Notes under the pieces: generated by a model
The model's database searches: none
Told to the model about the DNA's origin: nothing
The model's input: the letters and a program-made list of their open reading frames with translations, nothing else
Made by a program: the position numbers and the translations under genes
Assembly (NCBI RefSeq): GCF_015330125.1
Contig: NZ_JADDXR010000002.1
Coordinates: 186,001 to 250,000, forward strand
DNA: 64,000 nt
Direction of reading: 5' to 3'
From: Zobellia nedashkovskayae
GTDB taxonomy: Bacteria > Bacteroidota > Bacteroidia > Flavobacteriales > Flavobacteriaceae
Part shown: piece by piece, positions 25,249 through 34,459 of the stretch
Numbering within the stretch: the first letter of the stretch is position 1
Layout: every line of letters starts with the position of its first letter

Positions 25249-27723
25249 TTACAACTTAAATTGGAGTGTTGTATAAAATGTTCTAGGTTCAGACGGAATA
25301 ATACCTGGTCCTGGGTAGCCCGTGGCTCTTCTAGTAAAATATGAATTATCTAAAAGGTTATTAATTCCTGCTTCTAGCTTCCATTTTTTATACGTGTAAG
25401 AGAGCGAGAAATCCAAAATATCATATGCAGGAATCACACCTTCTATTCCTCTTTGGTTATCATTTACATCTTGAGGTGCATTGGTAGCATCTGTAAACTG
25501 ATCAGCAAAATAAGTATATTGGAGGCTTCCCAAAAGGTTATCATAACCAAAATTTAATCCTGTCTTAAGATTGACTTTTGGAATGAACTCTACTTCGTTG
25601 CCTTCTACATTGTTACGTTCAGAAGAAAGATATTCTGATTTAGTGATTGCCAAATTAGCAAAGTAATTCAATTTCACTTTTTCCGATTGCGGAAAGAAAG
25701 TTTCCTTTATACTCCAATTTGCAAAGCTTTCCAGACCGTATATAAAAGCGGTTCCGATATTCCCTCTTGCTCTTAATAATCTCCCCGTTGAAACTTCTTC
25801 ACCAGCCGCATTAACCTGCGTTTCTTCTTTTAATATTTCTCCTAGCCTATTATCATAATAAAGCCCATATATACTTACGTCATAGGATAGAATATCTTTG
25901 AATCTTCCTCTAGCCCCAAAATCTGCCGTAAAGCCATCTTCATCTGAAATATTTGGATCTACTTGAAAAGAAGGATTCACCACTCGGATATCGCTAAAAG
26001 TTACGGAACGGTAGTTTTGCGAAAAATTCCCGTACAATTCTACGCTAGGTGATAGCTTATATGTAGCACCAAGTCCCAATAAAACGAAGGTTCTATCAAA
26101 AACCCTATTATCTTCTATTTCTCTATTTAGCAATGGATTATCCGCCAAGTCTAAAGTAATTTCCTGGTAACTACCTATACTTTCAGTTTTAATATGCTCC
26201 AAACGAAACCCAGGAGTTAAAGCTAATTTATCTGAAAGGTTGAAGATATTCTCTCCAAACAAGGCCACATTAAAGTTCGGGAAATTGAACTGAGACTGTC
26301 TTTCATAATTCGGAAAACTAGCATCGGCAAAATTAAAATCAGCATCAGCTGCTGCAGAGCCCGGTCCTTGCCTTTGGTCGTTATTCGTTTTGTAAATTTT
26401 AGAGCCTAATAAAAGGGCAGATTCGGTTCCTGCCAAATTATATCTCGTTAATACCCTGGCTTCAGCTCCCCAATTACTAAAATTATCAATCAATAATTCT
26501 CTAGGCTCAGATATTATATCTTCTTGAGAAACCCTATTGGTGCGGAAACCTAAGGCTCTACGAGAGGCATTCAAACCAAAAACGTTTAGACTAAAATCTG
26601 TTTTTGCAGAGAAAGCATGATCCAAACGAAACGAATATAAGCGCCAATCTACCTCAAACCAGTTTCTATCACGATTACTAAAAGTTGGGTCTTCATAAAA
26701 TTGTGCATCGGTTAAACCACCTGGTTGCTTCGCTAAATAGTGCAAGAAAGTGGTCTCTAAGCTTACTTTGGTTTTATCGGAAATCTCATATCCTAAATGC
26801 GTGAAATAGTTCTTGCTATTAAAATTTGAATTCGGCCGAAATCCATTTCCATCTTTATAACTTAAATAAGTGTAATAACTGAATTTACCCACCGTACCAC
26901 TTAAACTATTGAAGCTTGTGAACAGATCATACGAACCAACGGTCTGGCGAGAAATAAGCTCAATTTCTTTATTCGGATTTGGTTTTTTGAACTTGAAATT
27001 GATTAAACCACCAAATTGAGACCCGTATTGCAAAGAAGCTGCCCCGCGCACCACTTGAATTTCCTCCAAAGCTTCTGCAGGTGGAGTGTAATAACTTTCT
27101 GGGTAACCCAATACATCTGCACTAATATCATAACCGTTCTGGCGCGTATTAAAATTAGCTGTTCTATTAGGGTCCAAACCCCTACCGCCTATATTTAGCT
27201 GCAAACCAGCATCGCCATTATCATATATATTTAGCCCAACAACCTGACTATAGATTTGTCTGGCATTATTAGCCGCAAGGTTTCCAGTAAGGCCCTCCAT
27301 GAGTACTACCTCTGTTTTTTTACCTGCATAAATAGCTGTGCCTTCTACCTTTTTTAATTGCTTTAATGCGAATACTTTTTCACGTCTTTCGGTTAAAACT
27401 ACTTCAGAAAGTTGTTGTGATTTTATAGGCTGGAGTTGAACATTAAGATTAAAAGTAGTATCAAACGTTAACTCCTTTTCATATACATCATATTCAAAAG
27501 CGAAAACTACTACAGTATATTTACCTCCAGCAATATTGGAGAACTCAAAATCACCATTGGCATCCGTGGTTTTTAGAAGTTGTACCTCTTTTAAATACAC
27601 CTCTGCATCTTGAACAGGTTTCCCCTTTTCATCGGTTACGTTACCGGAAATCGTAATCTGAGAAAAGCCAGAAAACGAGGTTAAGAATACTATGAGTATG
27701 ATACTAAATTCCCTTAATTTCAT
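25249..27723 (-). CDS. TonB-dependent outer-membrane receptor, FecA-like
   Basis: 824 residues. A signal peptide (IILIVFLTSFSGFSQ) is followed by a carboxypeptidase-regulatory-like domain (20-105), a plug (VVGLNIYDNGDAGLQLNIGG, GLDPNRT, LEEIQVVRGAASLQYGSQFG) and a barrel ending FYTTLQFKL. The plug with its QLNIGGRGLDPNR pattern resembles ferric-citrate (FecA)-type receptors. It overlaps the HTTM gene by 20 bp, so translation is coupled. The DUF4856, imelysin and HTTM genes upstream suggest an iron-related import system. The ligand cannot be read from the sequence. Confidence 0.93.
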   Translation of the reverse strand: MKLREFSIILIVFLTSFSGFSQITISGNVTDEKGKPVQDAEVYLKEVQLLKTTDANGDFEFSNIAGGKYTVVVFAFEYDVYEKELTFDTTFNLNVQLQPIKSQQLSEVVLTERREKVFALKQLKKVEGTAIYAGKKTEVVLMEGLTGNLAANNARQIYSQVVGLNIYDNGDAGLQLNIGGRGLDPNRTANFNTRQNGYDISADVLGYPESYYTPPAEALEEIQVVRGAASLQYGSQFGGLINFKFKKPNPNKEIELISRQTVGSYDLFTSFNSLSGTVGKFSYYTYLSYKDGNGFRPNSNFNSKNYFTHLGYEISDKTKVSLETTFLHYLAKQPGGLTDAQFYEDPTFSNRDRNWFEVDWRLYSFRLDHAFSAKTDFSLNVFGLNASRRALGFRTNRVSQEDIISEPRELLIDNFSNWGAEARVLTRYNLAGTESALLLGSKIYKTNNDQRQGPGSAAADADFNFADASFPNYERQSQFNFPNFNVALFGENIFNLSDKLALTPGFRLEHIKTESIGSYQEITLDLADNPLLNREIEDNRVFDRTFVLLGLGATYKLSPSVELYGNFSQNYRSVTFSDIRVVNPSFQVDPNISDEDGFTADFGARGRFKDILSYDVSIYGLYYDNRLGEILKEETQVNAAGEEVSTGRLLRARGNIGTAFIYGLESFANWSIKETFFPQSEKVKLNYFANLAITKSEYLSSERNNVEGNEVEFIPKVNLKTGLNFGYDNLLGSLQYTYFADQFTDATNAPQDVNDNQRGIEGVIPAYDILDFSLSYTYKKWKLEAGINNLLDNSYFTRRATGYPGPGIIPSEPRTFYTTLQFKL

Positions 27724-29071
27724 CAGTAAAAGGTATTATCCAATTTTTATGTTCAAATGACTCCCTCTCTTGGGCAAGGTCTACTTTTGGGTCTATATAC
27801 GTAGTACTCAATCGCCCATTCAGAGCAACTCGACTATCAACAAATATTTGCACGTTTTTATGTCCATCTTTTTTAAAATGTTCTTTTAGATATTGAGCAT
27901 ATTCTAAAATAAAATCAGGTTGAAAAGACATTTGTTTTTCTTGAAAAGGTGTCAAAAAATCTGAGTTATCCACATAAAACCACTTTCCAGAATCTTTGCT
28001 AACTACTTTAAATTGCGCGTATCCGGACTTTTCCATTAGCATTACCCGCCATGAAAATCGGTATCCTTCTTCCGTCCAAAATAATTCTCCGGGATAAACT
28101 AAATAACGCCATGGCATTAGTAATTGAATCACAAAAAATAATGAGATTAAAACCAGTTTGGACCTTGTTTTAAGGTTTGAAGGCATTGCTAAGCTTCGTC
28201 CATTATCAAATAAGTTCATTGGAATACGAAAAAGACTACTGAAATATCCTAAAAGCTTATGGTGCAACGAGGAGTTAAAAAATATTAGTGTTGAGATAAT
28301 CATGACATACGGAAACATCCCTATGGGGAATAACACGCGTGTCATCACATGAAAAACAACTACCATTACAAAAGCAAAAGGCCGTGTTTTCTTATACAAT
28401 AATAAGAACGGAATAGCCAAATCATAACCGGCTCCAAACCAGCTAAACGCATATTGCACCCATTCTTCATGTAAAAACTGACCTAAAAACGGAGTATCGA
28501 ATTTTGATGGTAACCAAATCTTTAAAGGCATAGCCTTAAAAAGCCAATCTGAATTTAGTTTAGCCAATCCAGCATAAAAATAAACTATGCCTAACATGAG
28601 TTTTATACTATTAATCGTCCACGCTGGTATTTTTTGAAATGCCTTTTTAGAATCTTGCTTGGCATCTAAAGAAAAATAGGCGTTGGCCGGTAAAAAAATC
28701 ATTAAAAAACTTAGTAGACTAATAAAATAGTAATGATTGAGATAAGTAGTCTTATCCATCAGTTCTATATAGGTAAAGCTGATAAAAAAAGTGATGATTG
28801 CTACTTTATACTTATATCCTAAAGCCACAAAAATAGCTGAGAGACCACATATAATAAATAGGAGATAGGTATAGACACCTAATGGTTTTACCCATTCAAA
28901 ACCATAATACGAGAAGAAAAACTTAGGTTGAATGTATAACTTTTCTATCCATCCGTAGCTCCAAAACCTTACAATACTAAGCAACATCATCACACCAAAT
29001 AAAATGCGAAAGACCGCCAAAGGGGCGGCCTCTATGGGGGCTGTAATATGTTTGCCAATGAAACGTTTCAT
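27704..29071 (-). CDS. HTTM-domain membrane protein
   Basis: 455 residues. The N-terminal 300 have about eight hydrophobic segments and match the HTTM domain (PLAVFRILFGVMMLLSIVRF, then PKFFFSYYGFEWV), which is related to vitamin-K-dependent gamma-glutamyl carboxylase. The C-terminal 150 are soluble (WTEEGYRFSWRVMLMEKSGY). The actual reaction of bacterial HTTM proteins is unknown to me; the carboxylase link is by homology only. It lies 3 bp after the imelysin gene and overlaps the TonB receptor gene, so these three form one transcript. The gene may modify or help assemble its neighbours. Confidence 0.88.
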   Translation of the reverse strand: MKRFIGKHITAPIEAAPLAVFRILFGVMMLLSIVRFWSYGWIEKLYIQPKFFFSYYGFEWVKPLGVYTYLLFIICGLSAIFVALGYKYKVAIITFFISFTYIELMDKTTYLNHYYFISLLSFLMIFLPANAYFSLDAKQDSKKAFQKIPAWTINSIKLMLGIVYFYAGLAKLNSDWLFKAMPLKIWLPSKFDTPFLGQFLHEEWVQYAFSWFGAGYDLAIPFLLLYKKTRPFAFVMVVVFHVMTRVLFPIGMFPYVMIISTLIFFNSSLHHKLLGYFSSLFRIPMNLFDNGRSLAMPSNLKTRSKLVLISLFFVIQLLMPWRYLVYPGELFWTEEGYRFSWRVMLMEKSGYAQFKVVSKDSGKWFYVDNSDFLTPFQEKQMSFQPDFILEYAQYLKEHFKKDGHKNVQIFVDSRVALNGRLSTTYIDPKVDLAQERESFEHKNWIIPFTDEIKGI

Positions 29072-29074
29072 TTT

Positions 29075-30214
29075 CTAGTCGCCATCTGCATCAACAAAAT
29101 CAATACTTACGCTCATGGCAGAAACCATATCTACTTTTAACATTGGAACAATGCGTTGTACTTCATCATACGCCAATAGCATATTAGTTGGCGGCACATT
29201 ATTTTCAATCTCTTCTCGGAAAGGTGCCAATGCTCCAACTTTAGTTTTAGCTAAATCAAATTGATCATTAATCAATTTTGTCAAATCATCACCATCCTTA
29301 ATAGTATTCAATGCATCTAAATAAGATGCTAAGCTTTCTCCTGAGGTACTCTTGCCGTAGTGTACACCATTAAAAAAATCTTGTACAGCTTCAAAACCTT
29401 CCAAGAAAAGTTCGTTAGAAACATCTGCCTTGTAATAAGCTTCTACATTTTTAGGAAGTACGTTTTCAGAAAAGGCACCTACAGGGATTCCCATTTTACC
29501 AGCTCTTAAAAACTTCTCATAGTAAAAAACATAGTCATTTATAAAACGATCTACAGATGCCGTTGAAGATGCACCATCATTTTCTACAAAAGTATCTCTA
29601 TACCCTGAATTCCATTCAGCAATCACGCCTGATGTTAGGCTTTCCATATCGGCAATAACATCACCTATATATGCCATTAAACTTTCTTTTTCAGCTCCAT
29701 TATATTTTGCAACAATGTCTTCGTCCGTATCTCCCTGTCCATTAATTAAATAATCTAAAGCAGGGAAACCTTTTGCATCTCTATTAGAAGCAAGAGCAAG
29801 GTCATAACTTCCCGTGGTTATAAAACCATCTATTTTAGTTCCATCGGTAGGATAAATATTCATATTTAAGCGTAAGCCAACCGTTTCCGCAGGGCCTATT
29901 TCAAACATAGAAACACGTTGCCACATTTTATAAGCGGATAACCAGGACGCTCTAAATGCGACAAGGTTAACTTCACTAGCATCTCCTTTAAAGGTATCAA
30001 ATGCAGTTTGTAAACCAGACATTTCACTAGAAAATGCTTCATAAGAAGGTATGATAATATTATCTGCCCAATTAATGAGCATTGAGCCACGCTCAAAACT
30101 TACCTCTTGCGGCTCTGGATCTACTATCTCTTCAGGAGTGCTATCTCCGGTATTATCGGAACTACAAGCCCAAATCATTGTGGCCATAACAAAAATGGCA
30201 AAAAACCTTTTCAT
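29075..30214 (-). CDS. Imelysin-family lipoprotein (IrpA/EfeO-like)
   Basis: 379 residues. The signal ends FVMATMIWAC, giving a lipidated Cys17. The helical bundle matches imelysin (M75): FRASWLSAYKMWQRVSMFEIGPAE, then NMNIYPTD, KGFPALDYLING, and NDYVFYYEKFLRAGKMGIPVGA. Imelysin proteins include IrpA and EfeO and are linked to iron or other metal uptake; peptidase activity is doubtful in most. The HxxE motif of EfeO is not apparent, so direct iron binding is uncertain. Next to an HTTM gene and a TonB receptor it probably acts in the periplasm on the imported ligand. A terminator-like hairpin and a -7 box lie just upstream. Confidence 0.9.
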   Translation of the reverse strand: MKRFFAIFVMATMIWACSSDNTGDSTPEEIVDPEPQEVSFERGSMLINWADNIIIPSYEAFSSEMSGLQTAFDTFKGDASEVNLVAFRASWLSAYKMWQRVSMFEIGPAETVGLRLNMNIYPTDGTKIDGFITTGSYDLALASNRDAKGFPALDYLINGQGDTDEDIVAKYNGAEKESLMAYIGDVIADMESLTSGVIAEWNSGYRDTFVENDGASSTASVDRFINDYVFYYEKFLRAGKMGIPVGAFSENVLPKNVEAYYKADVSNELFLEGFEAVQDFFNGVHYGKSTSGESLASYLDALNTIKDGDDLTKLINDQFDLAKTKVGALAPFREEIENNVPPTNMLLAYDEVQRIVPMLKVDMVSAMSVSIDFVDADGD

Positions 30215-30241
30215 ACCTTATTTTTATTTATTCTAATTAAG

Positions 30242-30292
30242 CAAAAGTATAAAAAGCAGCTTGTTATAACCTAACAGATGCTGCTTTTTTTT
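30242..30292 (-). promoter_or_regulatory. Hairpin then -7 box between the DUF4856 and imelysin genes
   Basis: AAAAAGCAGC (30251-30260) pairs with GCTGCTTTTT (from 30280), with T on both sides, a terminator-like stem. Immediately after it on the minus strand is TACTTTTG (30242-30249), a match to the -7 consensus 28 bp before the imelysin ATG. This would let the downstream genes be transcribed less than, or separately from, DUF4856. Confidence 0.5.
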
Positions 30293-30325
30293 CAACACTT
30301 AAAATTTTATTCTATACAGGTGAAA

Positions 30326-31555
30326 TTATTCACCTGCTTGCGCAACGGTAAAATTGAATCGTTCTGCAATATCTTCAGAAATCTCATCAATAGTTTCTGC
30401 TTCAACATCCCATAAGCCATTAACACCGTCTCCCATTAATTCTTCTAAAAGCTCATCAGATTCCGCTTTTGTAAAATAGGCAGCGTCCGTACCCGGTTTG
30501 CGTGTAAAACGTAAACTATAGATAAAACCATAAGCTTCCGATAGTGCATGAAAAGCACCTGCATAATTAGGAACTTCTTCCGCTAAGGTAGTTTTTGCGT
30601 TTTGCATATAAAAAATACCTCTTACGGCAATAACTTGCGATATCTTCTCACGAATAATCTCAGCTTGAGCATCACGAACATCATAATCTCCAGCTACAAT
30701 GGCAGCACGACCTAACTTAAACGCTTGGAAAATTTCATCGGCAATTCCAGCAAAATCGGCATCTTCTTCAAGTTTCCCTATGTACTCGTTTAAGAAACTA
30801 TCGGCACCTAAATCTGCATTTGGATCAGAAGCATCTGCATTAAGTCCGTAAACATATCCATAAGCTTCATCCCACTTATGCTCCATATTCGTGTACGATT
30901 CACCTTCTAGTACCGTTTCTGCATCATTATCTTCACGACTAGAACCTTCGTCCAAAACCGCGGTACTTAAATAATTGTTTAATACTTGATCCGTCATTAA
31001 AGCCCCCAACAAACCTTTTGCGAACATTTGGTTGTATTCAAGACCTTGCGCATTTACGTAACGTGTACGTTCACCGTCTGCTAATTGCCCAGCTGTACCA
31101 GCCTCTGCAGTAACATTCCAATTTGTAAAAACATTATTTACCTGACCATCTATCCATGATTCAAAATCAGCACGAATTAGTGCTTGATCCGTGGCATTTG
31201 TAGAAAAGTAATCTACGGAAGCAGCAGTTTTACTACGAAGACTTTTATCCGAAGCATTTAAATCTGCATCTTCAAAATCTGCAGCACCTTCTTCATGAGC
31301 ATACATTGCTTTTAAAGTCTCTGCTGTATTCGTATTGGTAGTAAAAGCACCTAAAAGTTCTTGTGCCATTAAAATACGAGTGGTTTGACCTCCGTAACTC
31401 ACAGTAGTCTCTCCATTTCTATCAAAAGTATAACTAGCAGGGTTATCGATTACAATAGTTTCCTCCATCTCTGTTCCCGTTGCGTCATCATCTGAACTAC
31501 ATGATGTTAAAAAAACTACCGAACTAATGGCTAATGTAAAAAGGACTCTTTTCAT
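30326..31555 (-). CDS. DUF4856 lipoprotein
   Basis: 409 residues. A lipoprotein signal (ISSVVFLTSC, Cys19) precedes a helical domain of DUF4856 type (YTFDRNGETTVSYGGQTTRI, MYAHEEGAA, GMFAKGLLGALM-like FAKGLLGALMTDQVLN, and YGFIYSLRFTRKPG). Its exact role is unknown. As recalled from other Flavobacteriia, DUF4856 genes often sit beside imelysin and TonB-receptor genes, and this cluster shows that arrangement. It is the first gene of the minus-strand unit and follows the well-formed promoter at 31597-31628. Its function in metal uptake is inference from context. Confidence 0.88.
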   Translation of the reverse strand: MKRVLFTLAISSVVFLTSCSSDDDATGTEMEETIVIDNPASYTFDRNGETTVSYGGQTTRILMAQELLGAFTTNTNTAETLKAMYAHEEGAADFEDADLNASDKSLRSKTAASVDYFSTNATDQALIRADFESWIDGQVNNVFTNWNVTAEAGTAGQLADGERTRYVNAQGLEYNQMFAKGLLGALMTDQVLNNYLSTAVLDEGSSREDNDAETVLEGESYTNMEHKWDEAYGYVYGLNADASDPNADLGADSFLNEYIGKLEEDADFAGIADEIFQAFKLGRAAIVAGDYDVRDAQAEIIREKISQVIAVRGIFYMQNAKTTLAEEVPNYAGAFHALSEAYGFIYSLRFTRKPGTDAAYFTKAESDELLEELMGDGVNGLWDVEAETIDEISEDIAERFNFTVAQAGE

Positions 31556-31568
31556 TATATAATTATTG

Positions 31569-31749
31569 TTTATTTAGACTTGATTTAAATAAAGCGCAAA
31601 ACTAATACATGAAGTTTAGCTACGCAAAATTATTCTTATTAAATCTAAATAATATTACTACTAATAAAATTATATTAATTATTACATTCTTTTTTATAAA
31701 TCAAAATATCCACTATTTATATTAAATCTAAATAAAAATAGTATTTTTG
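31569..31749. promoter_or_regulatory. Divergent promoter region with repeated TTATTTAGA boxes
   Basis: Minus strand: TTTG (31625-31628), 20-nt spacer, TAGTTTTG (31597-31604), driving DUF4856. Just downstream is a 25-bp near-palindrome (31569-31593) with TTATTTAGA on one side. An identical 15-bp direct repeat, ATTAAATCTAAATAA, occurs at 31638-31652 and 31721-31735; its complement also contains TTATTTAGA. Plus strand: TATTTTTG (31742-31749) for the gene at 31837. The boxes overlap the promoters, as expected of a repressor operator, possibly iron-responsive. Confidence 0.6.
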
Positions 31750-31836
31750 ATTTATCATTTAAAGGCAAAGTCCTTTCTTTAAAAACAAGGAATCTGCCCA
31801 AAGTTGTCTAACCCCAAATAAATTAATGATTACACT

Positions 31837-32202
31837 ATGGAAGATATTAACCCCATTTACCACAACCCATTTGGCGTAGCGTTCCAGTGGAAGAGGAATA
31901 CCATTAAAGACGTTAGAAAAATACAAATAGTTTTTAGGGATACCGGCTTACTTTTAACTCGAAACGAACTTGAAAAGTTTCAAAAAAATATTGAATATAC
32001 CATGAGTAGCAACACGCCATGTGTAGATTGTAACCAGCATGATACTTGCAGGTCATTACTTTTGGATACACCTGCTCCACAGATAACCTTAGCTATGAAT
32101 TTAAAGGAACTGAATGCAGTTCAAGATTTGGTAGAAGGCACGTTATTTCAATTGAACTTGGATAGCTACTTGGATAAAATGTGTGATGGACAAGATGATT
32201 AA
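31837..32202 (+). CDS. Conserved-looking small Cys-containing protein, function unknown
   Basis: 121 residues, no signal peptide, so cytoplasmic. A central motif CVDCNQHDTC with three closely spaced Cys could bind a metal or an Fe-S centre. The rest is mixed helix and strand (KIQIVFRDTGLLLTRNELEK). I do not recognise the family. It is divergent from the DUF4856 operon and shares one of the TTATTTAGA boxes, so it may be co-regulated with it. The 3' end overlaps the convergent HMG-CoA lyase-like gene by 4 bp. Confidence 0.75.
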   Translation: MEDINPIYHNPFGVAFQWKRNTIKDVRKIQIVFRDTGLLLTRNELEKFQKNIEYTMSSNTPCVDCNQHDTCRSLLLDTPAPQITLAMNLKELNAVQDLVEGTLFQLNLDSYLDKMCDGQDD

Positions 32203-33065
32203 TGGTACTTGGAAAATAGCTCAGTAGCCTTGTTGTAAGCAGCTTCAAAAACCATCCAATTAACACCGGTATCCGCTTTTTCAGCAGTAAAATAAGAGAG
32301 CATTTTCTCGGTAGGCATGTTACCGGTTAATTCGTCTTTTGCCATTGGGCAACCTCCAAATCCTTGAACGGCTCCATCAAACCTACGACAACCGGCTTTG
32401 TAAGCAGCATCTACCTTTTCATGCCATTTGGTAGGTGTTGTATGCAAATGTGCTCCAAATTCAATATCTGGATATCTTGGAATTAATTGCGAAAAGAGGT
32501 ATTCAATTACTTCTGGTGTTGATGACCCTACCGTATCAGAGAGCGAGAGAATTTTAGCTCCCATTCCACTTAATTTTTCTGTCCATTCACCTACTATGTC
32601 AACATCCCATGGGTCACCATACGGATTTCCAAAACCCATAGATATATAGGTCACCACCTCTTTCCCGGAAGCATCGGCAATGTTAAGTATTTCCTGAAGG
32701 GTTTCTACAGATTGACCTATAGTCTTGTGCGTATTCCGCATCTGAAAATTCTCAGAAATTGAAAAAGGGTATCCTAAATATTGAATCTCAGGATGCTCGG
32801 ATGCATCTTGTGCGCCCCTAACATTAGCCACAATACTTAGCAGTTTGCTATTTGTTTTAGAAAGGTCCAATTTTGATAGTACCTCAGCGGTATCTACCAT
32901 CTGCGGAATAGCCTTTGGAGAAACGAAACTACCAAAATCTATGGTATCAAAGCCACAACCCAATAAAGCTTGAATGTATTTTACCTTTTCATTGGTAGGT
33001 ATGAAAGGTTTGATGCCTTGCATGGCATCTCTAGGACATTCAATAACCTTAACCTTTTCCTTCAT
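32199..33065 (-). CDS. Hydroxymethylglutaryl-CoA lyase-like enzyme
   Basis: 288 residues, HMGL-like TIM barrel. The enzyme splits HMG-CoA to acetyl-CoA and acetoacetate, the last step of leucine breakdown. Visible are VKVIECPRDAMQGI (the RDxxQ metal/active-site strand, RDAMQ in place of the usual RDGLQ), GSFVSPKAIPQM, LSLSDTVGSSTP, FGAHLHTTP (His of the metal site) and the signature GFGGCPMAKDELTGNMPTE with the active Cys. The length is normal. It could be another member of the family, but the GGCP signature is characteristic. A 58-bp gap separates it from the LysE gene, which may precede it in the same transcript. Confidence 0.88.
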   Translation of the reverse strand: MKEKVKVIECPRDAMQGIKPFIPTNEKVKYIQALLGCGFDTIDFGSFVSPKAIPQMVDTAEVLSKLDLSKTNSKLLSIVANVRGAQDASEHPEIQYLGYPFSISENFQMRNTHKTIGQSVETLQEILNIADASGKEVVTYISMGFGNPYGDPWDVDIVGEWTEKLSGMGAKILSLSDTVGSSTPEVIEYLFSQLIPRYPDIEFGAHLHTTPTKWHEKVDAAYKAGCRRFDGAVQGFGGCPMAKDELTGNMPTEKMLSYFTAEKADTGVNWMVFEAAYNKATELFSKYH

Positions 33066-33123
33066 GAAAATTAAATTCTAAGTAGGCAGTTTAAACTACC
33101 CCTTTAACTACTCAAAATTAGCA

Positions 33124-33759
33124 TTAATTATCTGATACTAGAATATAGACTGCAATACCAACAAACACAATGATTTGCAGCCACTTTAAATAAATACCGG
33201 CTGCAGAATTTTCTTTAAAATACACGGAAATACTCCCTGATAGAATAGCTATTAAACTAAAAACAATAAAGGATATAAACATAAACAGCAGTCCAAGAAC
33301 ATAAAACTGCACCATGGTACTAATCTCTTCGCTAAAAAGGAAACCAGGAAAGAATGCTAGAAAGAATATGGTCACTTTTGGGTTTAGCACGTTCATTATA
33401 AAACCTTGCTTAAACAATTGCCATAGTCCTTTCTTAGGTACGGCCCCTTCTGTTAAATCTAAAGAACCACTGCTTTTAAAAACCTTAAAGGCGAGATAAA
33501 AGAGGTAAATAGCTCCCAAAACTTTAATTCCAAAAAAGAGGGTTTCGCTCTCTTTTATGATAATAGACACCCCAAAAGCCAATAAACTGGTATGCACCAA
33601 ACAACCAGAAATAAGACCGGCTGTAGTTGCTAATCCATATTTCTTACCATTTACAAGACTCTGCATCAACACATAAATGTTGTCCGGACCCGGCGAAATG
33701 GACAAAGCCATGGTGGCCAACATAAAAGTGTAAAGTATTTCGTAATTAACTGTACCCAA
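33124..33759 (-). CDS. LysE-family amino-acid exporter
   Basis: 211 residues with about six hydrophobic segments. The N-terminal SISPGPDNIYVLMQSLVNGK (SPGPD motif) and LNPKVTIFFLAFFPGF are family signatures of LysE/RhtB exporters. These move amino acids or their analogues out of the cell. The particular substrate is not readable. The spacing to the HMG-CoA lyase-like gene on the same strand (58 bp) allows cotranscription, but a functional link is only a guess. Confidence 0.92.
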   Translation of the reverse strand: MGTVNYEILYTFMLATMALSISPGPDNIYVLMQSLVNGKKYGLATTAGLISGCLVHTSLLAFGVSIIIKESETLFFGIKVLGAIYLFYLAFKVFKSSGSLDLTEGAVPKKGLWQLFKQGFIMNVLNPKVTIFFLAFFPGFLFSEEISTMVQFYVLGLLFMFISFIVFSLIAILSGSISVYFKENSAAGIYLKWLQIIVFVGIAVYILVSDN

Positions 33760-33968
33760 ATTCCATTTTATTTTAAGTATAAATCTTAGGTTCTAAAATT
33801 TTCTTCTGGAAACCTTAATGTGTGCACTAAAGTAACTACTCTTTTTTATATCTTGTCACAAATTCAGGTTTCAACAAAATCCAATTTTTATGTTCTGAGT
33901 TTTTAGCTGGTCGCAATTTCCCCTCCTGTTAGGCCATAAGAGTAATTGCATCACAAAAAATATATGAC

Positions 33969-34388
33969 ATGAAACAAAGTCACATTACATTCACTTTGAG
34001 TTTAGTTTTGGTAGCGCTGCTTTTAGTAGCCTTTGAAATCAGAAGTGAAACCAAACCAATATCAGAAACCTTCATGCAGAAAGACAGCCTGTTACGTCAT
34101 GTAGTGTTATTTAAGTTCAAACCAGAAACTTCCAAAGAAGATATCAAAAAAGTTGAAGAGGCATTTACTGCACTTCCCTCAAAAATCCCGCAAATCGTTA
34201 GTTATGAATGGGGACTGAACAACAGCCCTGAAGGTTTAAACGAAGGTTTCACCCATTGTTTTTTCCTGACTTTTGAAAGTGAGGAAGACCGCGCTATTTA
34301 CTTACCTCATCCAGACCACAAAGCGTTTGGTGAAGTTTTGACTCCACATCTAGGTGGTGTACTTGTTGTGGACTATTGGGCTAAATAA
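33969..34388 (+). CDS. Dabb-family (stress-responsive alpha-beta barrel) protein with membrane anchor
   Basis: 139 residues. An N-terminal hydrophobic stretch (TFTLSLVLVALLLVAF) acts as a signal or anchor. The rest is one Dabb domain (LLRHVVLFKFKPETSKEDIK, HCFFLTFESEEDRAIYLPHP, HKAFGEVLTPHLGG). Dabb domains form dimeric barrels seen in stress proteins and some polyketide cyclases; the ligand is unknown. The export signal is an unusual addition to a usually cytoplasmic fold, though it is common in Bacteroidota. No operon partner. Confidence 0.88.
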   Translation: MKQSHITFTLSLVLVALLLVAFEIRSETKPISETFMQKDSLLRHVVLFKFKPETSKEDIKKVEEAFTALPSKIPQIVSYEWGLNNSPEGLNEGFTHCFFLTFESEEDRAIYLPHPDHKAFGEVLTPHLGGVLVVDYWAK

Positions 34389-34459
34389 AATTTTTTATCC
34401 AAATTCTAGAAGATTGGATTAGGGTTTTCGCAGAAGGCAGTATTATTTACAGGTCTTAA

